Positions 61,397-64,000 of a DNA stretch of 64,000 nucleotides are shown here, piece after piece. The notes beneath the pieces were generated by a model. That model made no database searches. It was not told the origin of the DNA and worked only from the letters and a program-made list of their open reading frames with translations. Source of the stretch: Kalaharituber pfeilii (lineage: Eukaryota > Ascomycota > Pezizomycetes > Pezizales > Pezizaceae); assembly GCA_015179045.1 (NCBI GenBank), contig WHUZ01000016.1, positions 248,001-312,000 of the forward strand, given 5' to 3'. Each line of letters starts with the position of its first letter. Positions within the stretch are counted from its first letter, which is position 1. The position numbers were made by a program, and so were the translations under genes.

Positions 61397-64000
61397 GCGT
61401 GTGTTATTTCGTATCTGTTAATTGGTACTACAAACTGCTGACAACACACATGGATTGGACTACGTCATTTGTCGTCCAGGAGACGGAGTCGAGACCACAT
61501 ATCTATCCCATACCGCTTTCCATATATACACTACCTCTATGTTCTTGCGCCCCCACGATGATCAAAACATAACCTGGAGGTCGTCCAATAAATCTGTAGC
61601 GGGAGGTATGTTCACATATTCCCCTATAGCTTTGAGGTAACTATCATTGACAAGTTCCGCAATCTGCTCGCTCCCGCGCACATCGATTCTAATTTGCGAC
61701 ATTCTTGTATCGGTCCGTTCGTCGTGCTAGGCATTAGCAGCAACAGGTTGGGCAGTGACCTCCTGTAACCAACCTATCTTGTGAGTGATCATCTCAACAT
61801 GGTTGGTCTGTGCTCCGCTCTCACTAGGCCCTTCGTGGAATTTGGTTCCGGCACTGCCCCGTTTTCCAAGGGCTTGGCATATGCGGACATCCTTGCTAAG
61901 TTGCTCGGCACAGCGCTTGGCAGACGGAATCCCAGAGCTCCAATTTGGAAAGGGGCGCTAGTCTTGTTAGTATTACGCTAGTCTGGTTAGAAGAGCGCCA
62001 ATATCAAGACTAGGGAGGGCGCTAATGTGAAGTGAGCACGGTTCCTATAACCCGAAGGTACTTTGTGAACCAAACATCACTTGAACTGGCCCCTCATCTG
62101 GAAACGTGAAACTGGAATTCGAATTTTTTTTTTTATAGATGGGCAATCTCGACTACTAGATACTCTGCAAGTCAGCGCTCCAGAAGGGGCTCGAAGGGGC
62201 TCCGAAGCGGAAATCGTGAACCCACATTTGCCTGCCGCAATTGTACCACGAACATAGAAAGTCTTCTCTCCATTTGCTTCACGCTGATCCTGTGTAACAG
62301 GTCCGTCGCGTTCCGCAAGACAGTGTAGCATGAAGACTTCGCCGAGGTTACAGCCATGTTTCAGCTCAGCATTGCAAAAACGATATGTTCATATCCACCC
62401 GCTATCCAGTTGTAATCCCAGACACGAGCTCCCCATAAAACCGTATCCTATATTACTCACCGTGCCCTTGATGATGACAAACTATGCTCCAAACCAGACC
62501 GGCGGAATTAATTGAGGGATTTGCCGTTTTTACACCCACGTAGCAAAGGGCTCACTGTTGGAGAGTTCGATTGTTGCACATGGATCGAATATAACAATGT
62601 CGTAAGATTGTATTTCTTGCGCACTTCGAGATTACCCCTCCTGAGCCATGCACGGCACATTACTTCGCAGCCAGCTGCTGTCATGCAGGCTGCAACGTAA
62701 TGCACTGCAGACTGTTGAAAAAAAAAAAAGCCAACATCCCTGCAGTGCACACCGATGTCTTGATGAGGTGAAGGCGCCTAAGCCCGTATGAATCAATCAC
62801 CTCGTATTGACAAGGAGTAATTGGTCTGGGTACTGCTTCTGGGTAGGAATTCTGATTGCGTTGGACATACTATAAAATCACACGTGTCTTTGGACAGCAG
62901 GCTGAGTTCCGGTGCAAGGAACGACTTTCACTGGTGCTTGATTAATCATGGGTGCTAGACAGTGTCGACGGTGAGTCGAGGCTCTGTGAACAGGTGTAAT
63001 GTTGTTGTCTACATACCCTCCAGCTCGAGCACGGACTTGAGCCTCACTTTTAGTGGCTATTTAAACCACGGCCCCAGCATTACTAGCCACAATATATCCT
63101 AGAGCGTAACGACTTTACTGGACCACATTGAATTACAAACGGTTTCTGGTATATCTACTCCGCGGAATGGACAATATCATACTAACAATCACACGTACTA
63201 CAAACTCCCCTTATCATATGCAATCCAGCTTCAGAAGCCCCTCCGCTTTAGATCTGGCATCGACACTACCATAGATCCAATCACTCTTCACCGCTGCCTC
63301 CAACAGTGCGGCTCTGCAATTCAATCTCAACTCATACTGAAATCACTCTGACACGTATCCTCGCTTTACAGCCCGAGTTATGAACGCTAGAATGCGATTG
63401 GTGTGATAACGCACACACTAGCAGGCATGTTGCTATGCGGGTGACATGCAAGGTGGGTTGACCTATCATCGGATTGTGGGAGGACGGCGGGGAAGGCATG
63501 CTCGTTGTGGTGGGATGGAAGTGGAGATGTCGAAGTAACGCACTGTGAGAGGGATTTTTGAGTGTGTGGAAGATCGACAGAACGGATTTTAAGCTGGTGA
63601 ATAGGCTTTCACACTAAGTTCGAATGGGCGAGCCATTGTTACGCTCCTGGAGCGGCAGCAGCAATCATGGCTGTGACCAGTACAGCAAAACGAATATCAC
63701 GGTACCAGCTTTGCACAAGTTCCGTTCGCCTTATTTGAACTTTTACAAGTTGACACAGATATTCATTGCTAGGTGTGAGGCAAGTGCAAGCTCACCATCC
63801 CTACCTCAAAACTTGCTACCAGTCGTTCCTTCTAGATACCTCAAAACGGAAACATGGACGCAAAGCTATAGTATCGAGCGAACCCATGTATTATTCAATC
63901 GGCGTTTTCTGCCGCATATGTTGTGGGCCGCAACTAATGGAAATCAATGCTCAATTGCATCATGCAGATAAATGATACTGCAGTCGCGCAAGCCACGATT
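61397..64000. other. No gene supported
   Basis: Only short frames (for example 61422-61640, 61781-61981, 63624-63971), none with a domain I recognise. No LINE tail, satellite or inverted-repeat element detected. A 12-A run at 62719-62730 is not next to a recognisable tail. Confidence 0.4.

Overview
The window looks like a repeat-rich region of a filamentous ascomycete genome. Short GT..AG introns, Tad1-like LINE coding remnants (RNase H followed by a C-x2-C-x7-H-x4-C-type finger), a Fot1/pogo-type transposase, a gag with a zinc knuckle, and C-to-T decay resembling repeat-induced point mutation (RIP) all fit. The density of nested elements recalls truffle-like Pezizomycetes, but that placement is inference. 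Only a few stretches look like ordinary host genes: a two-exon Cys-rich (DUF3716-like) gene at 4290-4964 (-), a UPF0303/HbpS-like gene at 31508-32107 (+), and a block of unrecognised multi-exon genes at 49.4-53.9 kb (-). Weak candidates lie at 54.9 and 60.3-61.0 kb.

Layout. 0-5.3 kb: a DDE transposase with one frameshift, nested LINE pieces, the Cys-rich gene. 5.3-9.2 kb: a 57-bp satellite interrupted by two solo LTRs, ending in a tRNA-like module. 9.2-17.0 kb: a TA-flanked inverted-repeat element, then a gag gene between inverted LTR/leader copies, entered by a LINE that itself contains a pogo element and a half-LINE. 17-26.7 kb: LINEs, complete ORF1-only elements, and a second LINE clade with a purine-rich, double zinc-knuckle ORF1. 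26.7-30.5 kb: the main 57-bp satellite array. 32.25-40.89 kb: long inverted repeats with TA ends enclosing many nested insertions. 41-44.5 kb: decayed LINE reverse transcriptase, another LINE, two inverted solo LTRs. 47.8-49.2 kb: AT-rich, RIP-like block. 49.4-53.9 kb: genes. 54-64 kb: sparse sequence with small DNA elements and a few LINE tails.

The connecting theme is retrotransposition in trans. Many insertions with 7-19 bp target duplications end in one of two poly(A)-terminated hairpins. These two hairpins share one fold and show compensatory changes. They terminate ORF2-bearing LINE copies, ORF1-only half-LINEs, and units of only about 35-45 nt plus poly(A). For one family, the short units start within about 10 nt of each other at the base of the hairpin. 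The simplest reading is that a LINE-encoded reverse transcriptase recognises the hairpin and mobilises anything that carries it. Family names used here: A = tail with the CGCCATAG..GGCATGCG hairpin; B (and variants B', C) = tail with the CCCTGCCATGG..GCGGGG hairpin; D = the purine-rich second LINE clade.
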